Positions 25,083-35,246 of a stretch of DNA of 64,000 nt are shown piece after piece. The stretch is from Shewanella jiangmenensis (GTDB lineage: Bacteria > Pseudomonadota > Gammaproteobacteria > Enterobacterales > Shewanellaceae): the NCBI RefSeq assembly GCF_018596335.1, contig NZ_JAHEPS010000004.1, positions 372,001 through 436,000 of the forward strand. The letters are read 5' to 3'. Position 1 is the stretch's first letter. The number at the start of each line of letters is the position of its first letter. The position numbers and the translations under genes are program-made. The notes under the pieces are model-generated. The model was not told where the DNA came from, searched no databases, and worked only from the letters and a program-made list of their open reading frames with translations.

Positions 25083-28000
25083 TTACAGCTGCTTTACTGA
25101 GTCCTTCAGTCGCTTAAGCGCATCGGCGGCACTCAGGGGTTTGCCGAGCAGATAACCCTGTACTTCGTCGCAGCCGTGGGCGCGCAGGTGATTGAGCTGC
25201 TCTTCGGTTTCCACCCCTTCGGCGACGACGTTCAGCTCAAGGCTGTGGGCCAGCGCTATGATGGCGCCTGTGATGGCGGCATCGTCGGGATCTGAGCTGA
25301 TGTCACGCACAAACTCACGGTCGATTTTGAGGGTATCGAGCGGGAAGCGTTTAAGGTAGGCAAGGCTTGAGTAGCCGGTACCAAAGTCATCCACCGCCAG
25401 TGATACCCCTAGCGCCTTGAGCCGCTGCAGCACGGCCACCGACTCCTGCGGGCTTTTCATGATCATCGACTCAGTGAGCTCAAGCTCGAGGCAGTGGGAC
25501 GGCAGGCCGGACACCGCCAGTGCCACTTCGATGGTGGACAGAATATCCGCCTTGAGTTGACGCGCCGACAGGTTAACCGCCACGTGTAAATCGTCAAATC
25601 CTTCCGCCAGCCAGTTGGCCATGTGGCCACAGGCTTCGTTGATGACCCAGTGTCCAAGCTGATTGATAAGGCCGATTTCTTCGGCGAGCGGAATAAACTC
25701 TGCAGGCGATATAACCCCAAGCTCTTTACTGTTCCAGCGCAGCAGCGCCTCAAAACCTGTGATTTGGCCATCACGAACCCGGAACTTGGGCTGGAATGCC
25801 AGACTGAGTTCGCGGCGGTTGATGGCCTGTTTAAGGCCTGCCTCGAGCTGTACATGGCGCATGGCGTATTCGTTCAGGCGCGAGGTGTAAAACTGGAAGT
25901 TGTTCCGCCCCAGTGACTTGGCGTGATACATGGCGGTATCGGCGTATTTCACCAGCGAGGTACTGTCTTCGGCGTCCAGCGGAAAAAGGCTGATGCCGAT
26001 GGAGGTGGAGATGTTAAGCACCTGCTCTTCAAGGATAAAGGGTGTCTGGAAGGCGCGGATAAGCTTTTCGGCAATCACGGTGGCGGCCTTGGACTTGGTA
26101 ACACCCTCCAGAATAATGGTGAACTCATCGCCGCCGAGGCGGGCAACCGTATCGCCTTCACGCACACAGTTTTGCAGCCGGTTGGCCACGGATTTGAGCA
26201 GCAGATCGCCGATATGGTGGCCCATGGAGTCGTTGATGTGCTTAAAGCGGTCGAGATCCAAAAACAGCAGTGCCACCATGTTTTCGGCGCGGTGCGCCTG
26301 CGACAGCGCATGGCTTAAGCGGTCATGGAACAGGGTGCGGTTGGGCAGCCGGGTCAGGGGGTCGAAGGAGGCGAGCTGGCGCAAATCTTCTTCGGCCTTT
26401 TTGCGATCGGTAATGTCGGTGAACACGGCCACAAAGTGGCTCGCTTCGGATTTGGTATCCAGTACCTGATTGATTTCAAGCCAGATTAAGATGGCGCGCT
26501 GATCGCGGGTGCGGATTTTAAGCTCGCCGGCCCAGTGTTTGCTGCGCAGCAACTGCTGCTCTATGTGTTCATATAGCTGGCGGGTTGAGCGATCGTGGGC
26601 CAGGAACAGGAAGTGTTTGCCCAGAACCTGCGCCGGACTGAAGCCGGTAATGAGACTGAACGCCGGATTGACCGAGGCGACCCGATAATCGAGCCCGCCA
26701 ACCACCACCGCTTCGTTCATGCTCGCGAGTACCTGCGCTGAAAGGCGCAGTTCATTTTCAATCACTTTGCGGCTGGTGATGTCTTTGTGGGTGCCGACCA
26801 TCCTGAGCGGTTTGCCGCGTTTGTCGCGCTCAACCACCTTGCCCCGGTCGAGCAGCCAAATCCATTTGCCGGACTTTTCTTCAATACGGTACTCGGCTTC
26901 ATAGAAGGCGCGTTCGCCTTCCGTGTGGGCCTCGAGCGCCTGCAGCACCTTGAACTTGTCTTCGGGATGGATTTTATCCAGCAGCACAGGGCCATCGACC
27001 TGCTGCTCCATGTGCGGGTGCATGCGGGTGCGGAACACCTTGCCGCTGCTGATATCCCAGTCCCACATGCCATCGCCCGAGGCCCACAGGGCGAGCTTGA
27101 GCCGTTCTTCCGAGGTGCGGATGCTGGATTCAAACTCCAGCCGTTCGCGCCGTTTGGCGCGCCGCTCACGCCAGACCCAGCCCAAAATGGTGAGGGTAAA
27201 CAATCCATACAGGGCGTAGGCTGGCAGGGTACGGTAGAAGGGTGCACTGACGTTGAGCGGTATGGTAAGCACCTCGTGGCCGAGCGGATTGGCCGCCAGG
27301 CCATGGCGCACCCGCAGCAGGTAATTGCCGGGGCTCAAGTTGGTGTAGGTAATATGGGATGTTGACTGAGACTCGCGCCACTGATTGTCAAAGCCCTGCA
27401 GGAAAAAGGAAAACCTGTCTTCGCCGGGGTATGAGAAATCGAGCGAGGTGACTTCAACGCTGACCACCTTGTCGACATAGCTCATGGCGATTGAAGGTGG
27501 CTCGGCCAGGTCCAGTACTGCTGTGCGTTTGCCGCCCACGCTGTAGGCAGTCAGTGCCAATTTGGGTTCGTGGCGGACTTTGGGAATAAGCTCGGGGCGA
27601 AAGCGGGTGATGCCGTTAATGCCGCCAAACCAGAAGTAGCCATCGACGCCGGCAAATTTAACGCCGCCGTTATATTCCTGCTCCTGCAAGCCTTCGAATT
27701 TGCTGAAGGTGACTATCCGGTCTTCGCCGGGGATAAAGCGGCTGATGCCGGCGTTGCTTGAAAACCAGAACTGCCCCTGTTTGTCTTCCAGGATGGCGTA
27801 AACCGTATCGCTCGGTACCCCTTCGGCTGTGCTGAGGCGGTTGATTTGCCAGCCTTTGTCGGTGGCACGAAAAATACTGATACCGCCATGGGTACCAAGC
27901 CAGATATCGCCGTTGGCGGCCTGATAAATGTCGCGTACCCGGTTGTTGCTCAGGCTGTTTGGATTTTGCGGATCGTGACTGAAAAGCTCGGCGTCGCCGC

Positions 28001-29567
28001 TGACCGGATTCAGACGCACCAAACCATCCAGGGTACCAACCCAAAGCCAGCCATCGATAAATTCGACCGTCAGTACCTGGGTGGCGGGCAGCTTGTCATC
28101 GAGTTTTGGGGTTAAATCAAAGGCGAGCAGTTCATTGCCATCGGCTGGCAGATACCAGAGCCCCTCATCGGCGCCAAGCCAGATGTTGCCACGCTTATCA
28201 AAGGTGACAGCACGGCCCTGCACCCGGCCGTTCGCGGCCTGATACAGAGAAAAGCGGCCATCGGCGCCAAGCTTGCCAAGGCCATAGTTACTGGCAAACC
28301 AGAGGTTAGCCTCGGCGTCTGCCTCAATATCCCGCACCACCAACGAAAGGCTTGTGCTCGGCAGGCCAAGTGCTGCGGCAAAGAGCGCAGTGTGGTCCCG
28401 ATAATCCGCCGCCTGGGGCTCAAGGGTTTTAACCCCGGCTCCTTCGGTGCCAATCCAGACAGTACCGTCACCGGTCTGGTGAATGGCACGGATCATGTTT
28501 ACCTGCTTGGGCAGCACTGCGCTCTTGTCAAACAGGTGCTCAAAGTACTGGCGGCGGATGTTGATTTTATCCAGTCCCGAATAGCTGCCGCCGAGCCAGA
28601 GCACGCCGTTGGGGTCCAGCAGTATGCTCATCAGGGTGTTATCGCTGATGTCGCGGGAACTGCGGGCATCGTTCCTGTGATAGCGGGCATGCCAGCGGTC
28701 GGTGTGGCTAAGCTCAATCAGCCCCGCTCCCGGCGCGATGGCCCAGATTTCGTTTTCAGAGGCGATGGTAAAGTCGCGCAGCTCGCCATGATAAAAACTC
28801 TGCGGCTCGCTTTGCCAAAGCTCGCGGGCGACATGGCTGTCGATATCGTAACTCCACAGGCTGTTGCCGATGGCGAGCAGCACTTCGTGGCCCTGGCTTT
28901 GGATTTGATTCACCGAACTGTCGGCCGGCAGTTTCAGGCGCAGAATATTATTGCTGCTGATGGCGTAGGCGCCGTTTTCTTTGGTGCCGGCGAGCAGATA
29001 CTCATCGCCTATGGTGGCAAGGCTGGTGATGTGCGGCGTTAAGGCGTTACCCAGCGGAATGGGGCGGATTTGGCCGCTTTTGCGCTGCATGGCATACAGG
29101 CCGTTTTCGGTGCCAATCCACAGGCTGTCGCCTATCACGGCAAGGCGGCTGACTTTAAGCTCGTTCAGGCCCTCGGCCTGGCCGAAGCGGGTAAACTTGC
29201 CCGTGTTCAAGTCCAGTCGGTTAATGCCCTGTGAATAGGTACTGATCCACAGATAGCCTTCCGGGTCCTGAATGATGTCGGTGATGTAGCCTTCGGAGAT
29301 GCTTTGATTGTCGTCGGCGATGGGCAAAAACAGCGAAAACGCCTGCCCGTTGAAGGAGTGCAGCCCGTCCTGCGTACCTATCCAGAGCATGCCTGCATGG
29401 TCGGTGTAGAGGCGAGTGATGGTGTTTTGATTCAGGCCGTCACTGCTGCTGAAATGCTGAAATTCCAGCGTGTTATGGTAGTGATAACTGCCGTGATCTG
29501 CCCTGGCCGTTGACAGAAATATACCAAGGAACAGAACCAGAACAGAGCCAATAAATGCTCGAAACAT
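25083..29567 (-). CDS. Sensor diguanylate cyclase/phosphodiesterase with beta-propeller, Y_Y_Y, PAS, GGDEF and EAL domains
   Basis: 1494 residues. Signal peptide to about 23; two-component-regulator propeller repeats about 30-690 (many GxLWIGTxxGL blades); Y_Y_Y domain about 710-780; one TM near 790-810; two PAS domains about 830-1050; GGDEF about 1060-1230; EAL about 1240-1490. The GGDEF site is intact with I-site REGD five residues before it. EAL residues are intact: FEALLRW, LELTES, DDFGTGYSS, LKID and AEGVET. So it may both make and degrade c-di-GMP. The periplasmic propeller suggests an extracellular glycan or other ligand. Single gene. Confidence 0.9.
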   Translation of the reverse strand: MFRAFIGSVLVLFLGIFLSTARADHGSYHYHNTLEFQHFSSSDGLNQNTITRLYTDHAGMLWIGTQDGLHSFNGQAFSLFLPIADDNQSISEGYITDIIQDPEGYLWISTYSQGINRLDLNTGKFTRFGQAEGLNELKVSRLAVIGDSLWIGTENGLYAMQRKSGQIRPIPLGNALTPHITSLATIGDEYLLAGTKENGAYAISSNNILRLKLPADSSVNQIQSQGHEVLLAIGNSLWSYDIDSHVARELWQSEPQSFYHGELRDFTIASENEIWAIAPGAGLIELSHTDRWHARYHRNDARSSRDISDNTLMSILLDPNGVLWLGGSYSGLDKINIRRQYFEHLFDKSAVLPKQVNMIRAIHQTGDGTVWIGTEGAGVKTLEPQAADYRDHTALFAAALGLPSTSLSLVVRDIEADAEANLWFASNYGLGKLGADGRFSLYQAANGRVQGRAVTFDKRGNIWLGADEGLWYLPADGNELLAFDLTPKLDDKLPATQVLTVEFIDGWLWVGTLDGLVRLNPVSGDAELFSHDPQNPNSLSNNRVRDIYQAANGDIWLGTHGGISIFRATDKGWQINRLSTAEGVPSDTVYAILEDKQGQFWFSSNAGISRFIPGEDRIVTFSKFEGLQEQEYNGGVKFAGVDGYFWFGGINGITRFRPELIPKVRHEPKLALTAYSVGGKRTAVLDLAEPPSIAMSYVDKVVSVEVTSLDFSYPGEDRFSFFLQGFDNQWRESQSTSHITYTNLSPGNYLLRVRHGLAANPLGHEVLTIPLNVSAPFYRTLPAYALYGLFTLTILGWVWRERRAKRRERLEFESSIRTSEERLKLALWASGDGMWDWDISSGKVFRTRMHPHMEQQVDGPVLLDKIHPEDKFKVLQALEAHTEGERAFYEAEYRIEEKSGKWIWLLDRGKVVERDKRGKPLRMVGTHKDITSRKVIENELRLSAQVLASMNEAVVVGGLDYRVASVNPAFSLITGFSPAQVLGKHFLFLAHDRSTRQLYEHIEQQLLRSKHWAGELKIRTRDQRAILIWLEINQVLDTKSEASHFVAVFTDITDRKKAEEDLRQLASFDPLTRLPNRTLFHDRLSHALSQAHRAENMVALLFLDLDRFKHINDSMGHHIGDLLLKSVANRLQNCVREGDTVARLGGDEFTIILEGVTKSKAATVIAEKLIRAFQTPFILEEQVLNISTSIGISLFPLDAEDSTSLVKYADTAMYHAKSLGRNNFQFYTSRLNEYAMRHVQLEAGLKQAINRRELSLAFQPKFRVRDGQITGFEALLRWNSKELGVISPAEFIPLAEEIGLINQLGHWVINEACGHMANWLAEGFDDLHVAVNLSARQLKADILSTIEVALAVSGLPSHCLELELTESMIMKSPQESVAVLQRLKALGVSLAVDDFGTGYSSLAYLKRFPLDTLKIDREFVRDISSDPDDAAITGAIIALAHSLELNVVAEGVETEEQLNHLRAHGCDEVQGYLLGKPLSAADALKRLKDSVKQL

Positions 29568-29778
29568 GAGTCTCCAATCTTGCAGGGATTGGGCTGCGCA
29601 CAGTTGACTGTGTCTTAATGGCCCAAAAACAAATGCGGCATTTATCCACCCGGCACAAATGCACTTAATTCCTCAGGGGTAATGGAATTTGGTGTTGTTT
29701 TTTTGTTGTAAGAGCTTAGATTCTAACGTTCGCGGCGGGGGTGTCAATTTGCGTGTAATACAAAAAGGTAAAAAGAAA

Positions 29779-29813
29779 AAAGGCCCCGCCGGAAGGGATT
29801 AAGCGGAGCCTTT
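29779..29813 (-). terminator. Intrinsic terminator of the prp operon
   Basis: On the minus strand AAAGGCTCCGC / GCGGGGCCTTT (one G-U pair, 13-nt loop) is followed by a T-rich tract (TTTTTTCTTTTT if the stem Ts are counted). It lies 26 bp after the prpF stop. Confidence 0.82.
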
Positions 29814-29838
29814 GTAAAAGGTATTGCGGATTGACAGG

Positions 29839-31047
29839 TTAAGGTTGCGGCACCCGTACAGTGCCTTCCATCAGAATGCGCGCCGAGCGGCTCATAATGG
29901 CCTTGGTGACAGTCCACTGGCCGTCCACTTGTTTGGCTTCGGCGCCAACCCGCAACGTGCCGGAGGGGTGGCCGAAACGCACCGCCTGACGCTCACCGCC
30001 ACCGGCGGCAAGATTCACCAGGGTGCCGGGAATAGCGGCCGCCGTGCCTATGGCCACCGCCGCTGTGCCCATCATGGCGTGGTGCAGCTTGCCCATGGAC
30101 AGCGCCCGTACCAAGAGATCGACGTTATCCGCTTCAACCGTCTTGCCGCTTGACACCACATGGGTCATGGGTCTCGCCACAAAGGCCACCTTTGGGGTGT
30201 GCTGGCGGGTCTTGGCTTCATCGAGGCTCTTGATAAGCCCCATCCTGATGGCGCCGTGGGCGCGCAGCTGCTCGAACATGGCAAGCGCCGCGGGGTTGCC
30301 GTTGATGGCTTCCTGCAGCTCGTCGCCGCGATAACCAAGGTCTTCGGCATTGACAAAAATGGTCGGGATCCCGGCATTGATCAGGGTCGCCTGAATTTTG
30401 CCGCTTAAGTGCACTTCGGTGGGCACGTCCAGCTCGTCCACCAGATTGCCGGTGGGGAACATGGCGCCGCCGTCTTCGCCCCCGTCTTGAGAAGAGCCAT
30501 CTGCCGGGTCGACAAATTCCAGCACGATTTCGGCGGCGGGAAAGGTTACCCCATCGAGCTCGAAATCACCGGTTTCCTGCACTTCGCCGTTAGTCACAGG
30601 CACATGGGCGATAATGGTTTTGCCGATATTGGCCTGCCAAATTCGCACTTCACAGATCCCGTTTTCAGGCACCCGCGAAGCGTCAACCAAACCCGCATGA
30701 ATGGCGAAAGCACCGGCGGCGGTGGACAGGTTGCCGCAGTTGCCGCTCCAGTCGACGAAGGCGGTGTCGATGGACACTTGCCCATAGAGGTAATCCACAT
30801 CGTGACCGGGCACGCTGCTCTTGTTCATGATCACGCACTTGCTGGTGCTGGAAGTCGCGCCGCCCATGCCGTCGGTGTGTTTGCCATAAGGGTCGGGGCT
30901 GCCAATCACCCGCAGCAGCAGTGCATCACGCTCTGCGCCCGGCACCCGGGCCGCCTCAGGCAAATCGTCGAGGCGGAAAAACACCCCTTTTGAGGTGCCG
31001 CCACGCATATAGGTGGCAGCAATTTTCATCTGTGGCTTACATGCCAT
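29839..31047 (-). CDS. prpF: 2-methylaconitate cis-trans isomerase PrpF
   Basis: 402 residues from ATG 31047 (AAAGGA upstream); the frame is open to 31182 but that part is not homologous. Family marks: YMRGGTSKGVFF, SPDPYGKHTDGMGG, SSTSKCV, SGNCGNLS and LHHAMMGT. It isomerises trans- to cis-2-methylaconitate, allowing AcnD plus an aconitase to replace PrpD in propionate oxidation. Last gene of the prp operon, 165 bp after acnD, a gap that holds a hairpin. Confidence 0.94.
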   Translation of the reverse strand: MACKPQMKIAATYMRGGTSKGVFFRLDDLPEAARVPGAERDALLLRVIGSPDPYGKHTDGMGGATSSTSKCVIMNKSSVPGHDVDYLYGQVSIDTAFVDWSGNCGNLSTAAGAFAIHAGLVDASRVPENGICEVRIWQANIGKTIIAHVPVTNGEVQETGDFELDGVTFPAAEIVLEFVDPADGSSQDGGEDGGAMFPTGNLVDELDVPTEVHLSGKIQATLINAGIPTIFVNAEDLGYRGDELQEAINGNPAALAMFEQLRAHGAIRMGLIKSLDEAKTRQHTPKVAFVARPMTHVVSSGKTVEADNVDLLVRALSMGKLHHAMMGTAAVAIGTAAAIPGTLVNLAAGGGERQAVRFGHPSGTLRVGAEAKQVDGQWTVTKAIMSRSARILMEGTVRVPQP

Positions 31048-31145
31048 GGCATTGAATCCTTTGACATAAATGGAACTAAGATCTTGGACAGTTTCTGACT
31101 CCACTTCAATCTGCTCGAAAGCGGAGATCTTGCAGTGAGGCCGAG

Positions 31146-31188
31146 CCGGGAGCGCGGAGTGTATCAGCCGATACATGAGCACTCCCGG
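31146..31188. other. Hairpin in the acnD-prpF gap
   Basis: Outer arms CCGGGAG (31146-31152) and CTCCCGG (31182-31188) enclose GTATC-agcc-GATAC (31161-31174). There is no T-tract, so it is more likely an mRNA-processing or stabilising structure than a terminator. Confidence 0.65.
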
Positions 31189-31212
31189 CGTGGGATCGCG
31201 GCAAGAGAACGC

Positions 31213-33801
31213 TCAAATACTGCCTTGCAGGAAGTCCTGGGCGAAGCGTTGCAGAACTCCACCTGCTTCGTAGATGGACACTTCCTCTGCTGTATCCAAA
31301 CGACACTTCACCGGCACTTCCAGGGTTTTGCCATCTGTCTTGTGCACCAGCAGGGTAAGGCTTGCACCCGGGGTGCGCTCGCCCTTCACATCGAAGGTCT
31401 CGGTGCCATCTATGCCATAGGTCAGGCGGGTTTCGCCCGGCATAAATTCCAGCGGCAACACGCCCATGCCCACCAGATTGGTGCGGTGAATGCGCTCGAA
31501 GCCTTCGGCCACAATCACTTCGACACCGGCAAGACGCACGCCCTTGGCGGCCCAGTCACGACTGGAGCCCTGACCATAGTCTTTACCGGCCACGATGATC
31601 AGCGGCTGTTTGCGCTCCATGTAGGTCTCGATGGTTTCCCACATGCGCAGCACCTTGCCGTCCGGCTCCAGGCGAGCGAGCGACCCCTGCTTCACCTTGC
31701 CGTCAGCATCTTTCACCATCTCGTTGAAGAGTTTGGGGTTGGCGAAGGTGGCGCGCTGGGCGGTCAGATGATCGCCCCTGTGGGTGGCGTAGGAGTTAAA
31801 GTCTTCCTCCGGCAGGCCCATTTTGGCGAGATACTCACCGGCGGCCGAGCTTGCCAGAATCGCGTTGGAGGGCGACAGGTGATCTGTGGTGATGTTGTCA
31901 CCCAATACTGCCAGTGGCCGCATGCCGCTTAGGGTCCGCTCACCGGCAAGGGCGCCTTCCCAGTAGGGTGGGCGGCGGATGTAAGTGCTCTGCGGACGCC
32001 AGTCGTACAGTGGCTTCTCGGTGCCGTATTCCACGGCCAGATTGAACATGGGGTCGTACACGGCACGGAACTGCTCAGGCTTCACCGACGACTTGATGAT
32101 GGCATCGATTTCCGCATCTTCTGGCCACAGATCTTTGAGGGTCACCGCATTGCCATCGGCATCAGTGCCGAGCACATCTTTTTCGATATCGAAGCGCACA
32201 GTGCCCGCGATGGCGTAGGCCACCACCAATGGCGGCGAGGCCAGAAACGCCTGCTTGGCGTAGGGGTGGATACGGCCGTCGAAGTTACGGTTACCCGACA
32301 ATACGGCGGTGGCGTAAAGATCCCGCTCGATGATTTCCTGCTGAATAACTGGGTCCAGCGCGCCGCTCATGCCGTTACAGGTGGTGCAGGCGAAGGCGAC
32401 TATGCCAAAGCCGAGCTGCTCAAGATACGGCAACAGACCTGCTTCTTTCAGATACAGCTCAACTGCCTTGGAGCCGGGCGCCAGAGAAGTTTTCACCCAG
32501 GGCTTGCGCACCAGCCCTTTTTGTACCGCATTGCGGGCAATAAGGCCCGCGGCAATCACGTTACGGGGGTTACTGGTGTTGGTACAGCTGGTGATGGCGG
32601 CGATGATCACCGCGCCATCGGGCATCTTGCCGGCTTCCTCTTGCCAGTCGGCGGCAATGCCCTTGGCGGCCAAATCGCTGGTGGCCAAACGGGCATGGGG
32701 GTTGGAAGGCCCGGCCATGTTGCGTACTACGCTGGAGAGGTCAAACGTCAGCACCCGGCCATAGTCGGCGCCGGTCATGGCATCCGCCCACAGGCCTGTG
32801 GTTTTGGCATAGTTTTCAACCAGCTGCACCTGCTGCTCGTCGCGGCCGGTGAGGCGCAGATAGTCGATGGTCTGCTCGTCGATATAGAACATGGCGGCGG
32901 TGGCGCCATATTCAGGGGTCATGTTGGAGATGGTGGCGCGGTCACCCAGGGTCAGCGCCTTGGCGCCTTCGCCAAAGAACTCAAGGTATGCACCCACTAC
33001 CCGCTCTTTACGCAAAAACTCGGTCAGTGCCAGCACCACGTCGGTGGCGGTAATGCCGGGGTTTGGTTTGCCGGTAAGCTCAACACCCACGATATCCGGC
33101 AGACGCATCCAGGAGGCGCGGCCCAGCATCACGTTTTCGGCCTCAAGGCCACCCACGCCGATGGCGATTACGCCCAGGGCATCCACGTGTGGGGTGTGGC
33201 TGTCGGTGCCTACGCAGGTGTCGGGGAAGGCGATGCCGTCACGCACCTGAATCACCGGCGACATCTTTTCCAGGTTTATCTGGTGCATGATGCCGTTGCC
33301 GGGTGGGATCACATCCACATTGCGAAAGGCTTTTTTAGTCCAGTTGATAAAGTGGAAGCGATCGTCGTTGCGTCTGTCTTCGATGGCGCGGTTTTTCTCA
33401 AAGGCATCCTTTTCGAAGCCGCCGTGCTCCACCGCCAGTGAGTGGTCCACAATCAGCTGGGTTGGCACAACCGGGTTCACCTTGGCCGGGTCGCCGCCTT
33501 TGGCCGCAATGGCATCACGCAGGCCGGCAAGATCTACCAGCGCCGTTTGGCCAAGAATGTCGTGGCATACCACCCGGGCAGGGAACCAGGGAAAGTCTAG
33601 GTCCTGCTTGCGGAAAATCAGCTGGCTCAAGAAGTCGTTCAGGCGCGCAGGCTCGGCCTTGCGCAGCAGGTTTTCGGCCAGCACCTTGGAGGTGTAGGGC
33701 AGTTTGTCGAAGGCGCCGGGGGCGATGGCATCTACCGCCTCGCGGGTGTCGAAGAAGCTTAAATTGGTACCGGGCAGCGGCTTACGGAATTGAGTGTTCA
33801 T
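31213..33801 (-). CDS. acnD: Fe/S-dependent 2-methylisocitrate dehydratase AcnD
   Basis: 862 residues from ATG 33801. Aconitase-family enzyme: the first cluster cysteine lies in AAITSCTNTSNP, the other two in ACTTCNGMSG. Swivel-domain motifs KDYGQGSSRDWAAKG and LVGMGVLPLEF are present. It dehydrates 2-methylcitrate to a methylaconitate isomer that PrpF then converts. Family membership apart from AcnA is supported by the flanking prpC and prpF. The coding frame is intact. Confidence 0.94.
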   Translation of the reverse strand: MNTQFRKPLPGTNLSFFDTREAVDAIAPGAFDKLPYTSKVLAENLLRKAEPARLNDFLSQLIFRKQDLDFPWFPARVVCHDILGQTALVDLAGLRDAIAAKGGDPAKVNPVVPTQLIVDHSLAVEHGGFEKDAFEKNRAIEDRRNDDRFHFINWTKKAFRNVDVIPPGNGIMHQINLEKMSPVIQVRDGIAFPDTCVGTDSHTPHVDALGVIAIGVGGLEAENVMLGRASWMRLPDIVGVELTGKPNPGITATDVVLALTEFLRKERVVGAYLEFFGEGAKALTLGDRATISNMTPEYGATAAMFYIDEQTIDYLRLTGRDEQQVQLVENYAKTTGLWADAMTGADYGRVLTFDLSSVVRNMAGPSNPHARLATSDLAAKGIAADWQEEAGKMPDGAVIIAAITSCTNTSNPRNVIAAGLIARNAVQKGLVRKPWVKTSLAPGSKAVELYLKEAGLLPYLEQLGFGIVAFACTTCNGMSGALDPVIQQEIIERDLYATAVLSGNRNFDGRIHPYAKQAFLASPPLVVAYAIAGTVRFDIEKDVLGTDADGNAVTLKDLWPEDAEIDAIIKSSVKPEQFRAVYDPMFNLAVEYGTEKPLYDWRPQSTYIRRPPYWEGALAGERTLSGMRPLAVLGDNITTDHLSPSNAILASSAAGEYLAKMGLPEEDFNSYATHRGDHLTAQRATFANPKLFNEMVKDADGKVKQGSLARLEPDGKVLRMWETIETYMERKQPLIIVAGKDYGQGSSRDWAAKGVRLAGVEVIVAEGFERIHRTNLVGMGVLPLEFMPGETRLTYGIDGTETFDVKGERTPGASLTLLVHKTDGKTLEVPVKCRLDTAEEVSIYEAGGVLQRFAQDFLQGSI

Positions 33802-33871
33802 AACGGCGTTCCAGAAATGCAAAAAGGGCGCGAACGTTTTTGGCTGTTTGTTGTTATTGCGCTGTGGTTAA

Positions 33872-33896
33872 CGGGGCCAACCTTTGGCCGGCCCCG
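33872..33896. other. Hairpin in the prpC-acnD gap
   Basis: CGGGGCC (33872-33878) pairs with GGCCCCG (33890-33896); 6 bp after the prpC stop, with no T-tract in the minus direction. Confidence 0.65.
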
Positions 33897-33902
33897 CCGT
33901 TA

Positions 33903-35039
33903 TCAGCCGCGCTCGCTGATAGGGGTAACGCGGCGCAGTTCTACACCCACATAATCGGCGCTCGGGCGGATGATGCGGTTGTTGCTGCGCTGCTCCATCA
34001 CGTGGGCTGTCCAGCCGCTGACCCGCGAGCATACGAAGATGGGGGTAAACAGCTTGGTGGGAATGCCCATGAAGTGATAGGCGCTGGCATGGAAGAAGTC
34101 GGCGTTACAGAAGAGCTTCTTCTGCTCCCACATAAAGGCTTCGCAGGCCACGGAAACACGGTACAGACGGTCGTCGCCGTATTCCCTGGCGAGCTTTTCA
34201 GACCACTCTTTGATGATGGCGTTGCGTGGGTCAGACTCGCGGTAGATGGCGTGACCAAAGCCCATGATCTTCTCTTTACGCTCCAGCATACCGGCCAGTA
34301 CGTCGCGGGCGTGCTGCTCGTCGCGCATATCCTGAATCAGTTCCATGGCCGCTTCGTTGGCGCCGCCGTGCAGCGGGCCACGCAGTGAGCCGATGGCACC
34401 GGTTACGCAGGAGTGCATATCAGACAGGGTCGAAGCACAGACGCGGGCGGTAAAGGTGGAGGCGTTGAACTCGTGCTCGGCGTAGAGGATGAGTGATACA
34501 TCCATTACCCGGGCGTGCAGGGCAGATGGCGCCTTGCCGTGCAGCAGGTGCAGGAAGTGGGCACCTATTTGCTCGTCATCGGTCTCGGTTTCGATGCGCA
34601 CGCCATCATGGCTGAAGCGATACCAGTAGCAGATGATGGATGGGAACACCGCCAGCATGCGGTTGGTCACGTCAAACTGGTCGGCAAAGCTTTGTTCAGT
34701 TTCCAGGTTGCCGAGCATAGAGCAGCCGGTACGCAGCACGTCCATGGGGTGAGCATTGGCTGGGATGCGCTCCAGCACTTCTTTCAGTGCCTGTGGCAGA
34801 CCGCGAAGGCCTTTGAGCTTGGCGCGGTAGTTGTCCAGCTCCAGCTGAGTAGGCAGTTCGCCGTAAAGAATGAGGAAGGCTACTTCTTCGAAGCTGGCGT
34901 TCTCGGCCAAATCTTTCACGTCATAGCCGCGGTAGGTGAGGCCTGAGCCGGATTTACCTACGGTGCTCAGGGCGGTTTCACCGGCGCTCTGACCACGCAG
35001 GCCTGCACCACTCAGTTTTTTATCGGTTGTCTCAGCCAT
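33903..35039 (-). CDS. prpC: 2-methylcitrate synthase
   Basis: 378 residues, the length of short bacterial methylcitrate synthases rather than the longer GltA. Citrate-synthase motifs: SGLTYRGYDVKDLAENASFEEVAFL, LHGGANEAAMELI (His), MGFGHAIYRESDPR (His) and ADFFHASAYHFMGIP (Asp). It condenses propionyl-CoA with oxaloacetate. It follows prpB with a 207-bp gap that contains a strong hairpin. Confidence 0.94.
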   Translation of the reverse strand: MAETTDKKLSGAGLRGQSAGETALSTVGKSGSGLTYRGYDVKDLAENASFEEVAFLILYGELPTQLELDNYRAKLKGLRGLPQALKEVLERIPANAHPMDVLRTGCSMLGNLETEQSFADQFDVTNRMLAVFPSIICYWYRFSHDGVRIETETDDEQIGAHFLHLLHGKAPSALHARVMDVSLILYAEHEFNASTFTARVCASTLSDMHSCVTGAIGSLRGPLHGGANEAAMELIQDMRDEQHARDVLAGMLERKEKIMGFGHAIYRESDPRNAIIKEWSEKLAREYGDDRLYRVSVACEAFMWEQKKLFCNADFFHASAYHFMGIPTKLFTPIFVCSRVSGWTAHVMEQRSNNRIIRPSADYVGVELRRVTPISERG

Positions 35040-35128
35040 TTTGCATTCCCTCGTAAACTCGTCTTTTTCTGAAGGCCGGCATCGTTAGGGCGATGGGGTC
35101 CCGGCGCTGATTTATGGATTACTTTGTT

Positions 35129-35151
35129 CGCCCCGGGTTTTAGCCGGGGCG
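35129..35151. other. Hairpin in the prpB-prpC gap
   Basis: CGCCCCGG (35129-35136) pairs perfectly with CCGGGGCG (35144-35151) over a 7-nt loop. No T-tract follows on the minus strand. Confidence 0.7.
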
Positions 35152-35246
35152 GGAAGCAGCTACTGCCTGGGTCTTATGCCCCGCTGTCTTCGTCCCTGTG
35201 TTGCTTGTTATCTTTCTGTCTTGCCTGGTCTTATTTGCCGTTCGCC

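Noticed and set aside
32266-33441. 391-codon frame antisense to acnD
   Set aside because: Mirror of a strongly conserved aconitase-family gene; its sequence has no domain character.
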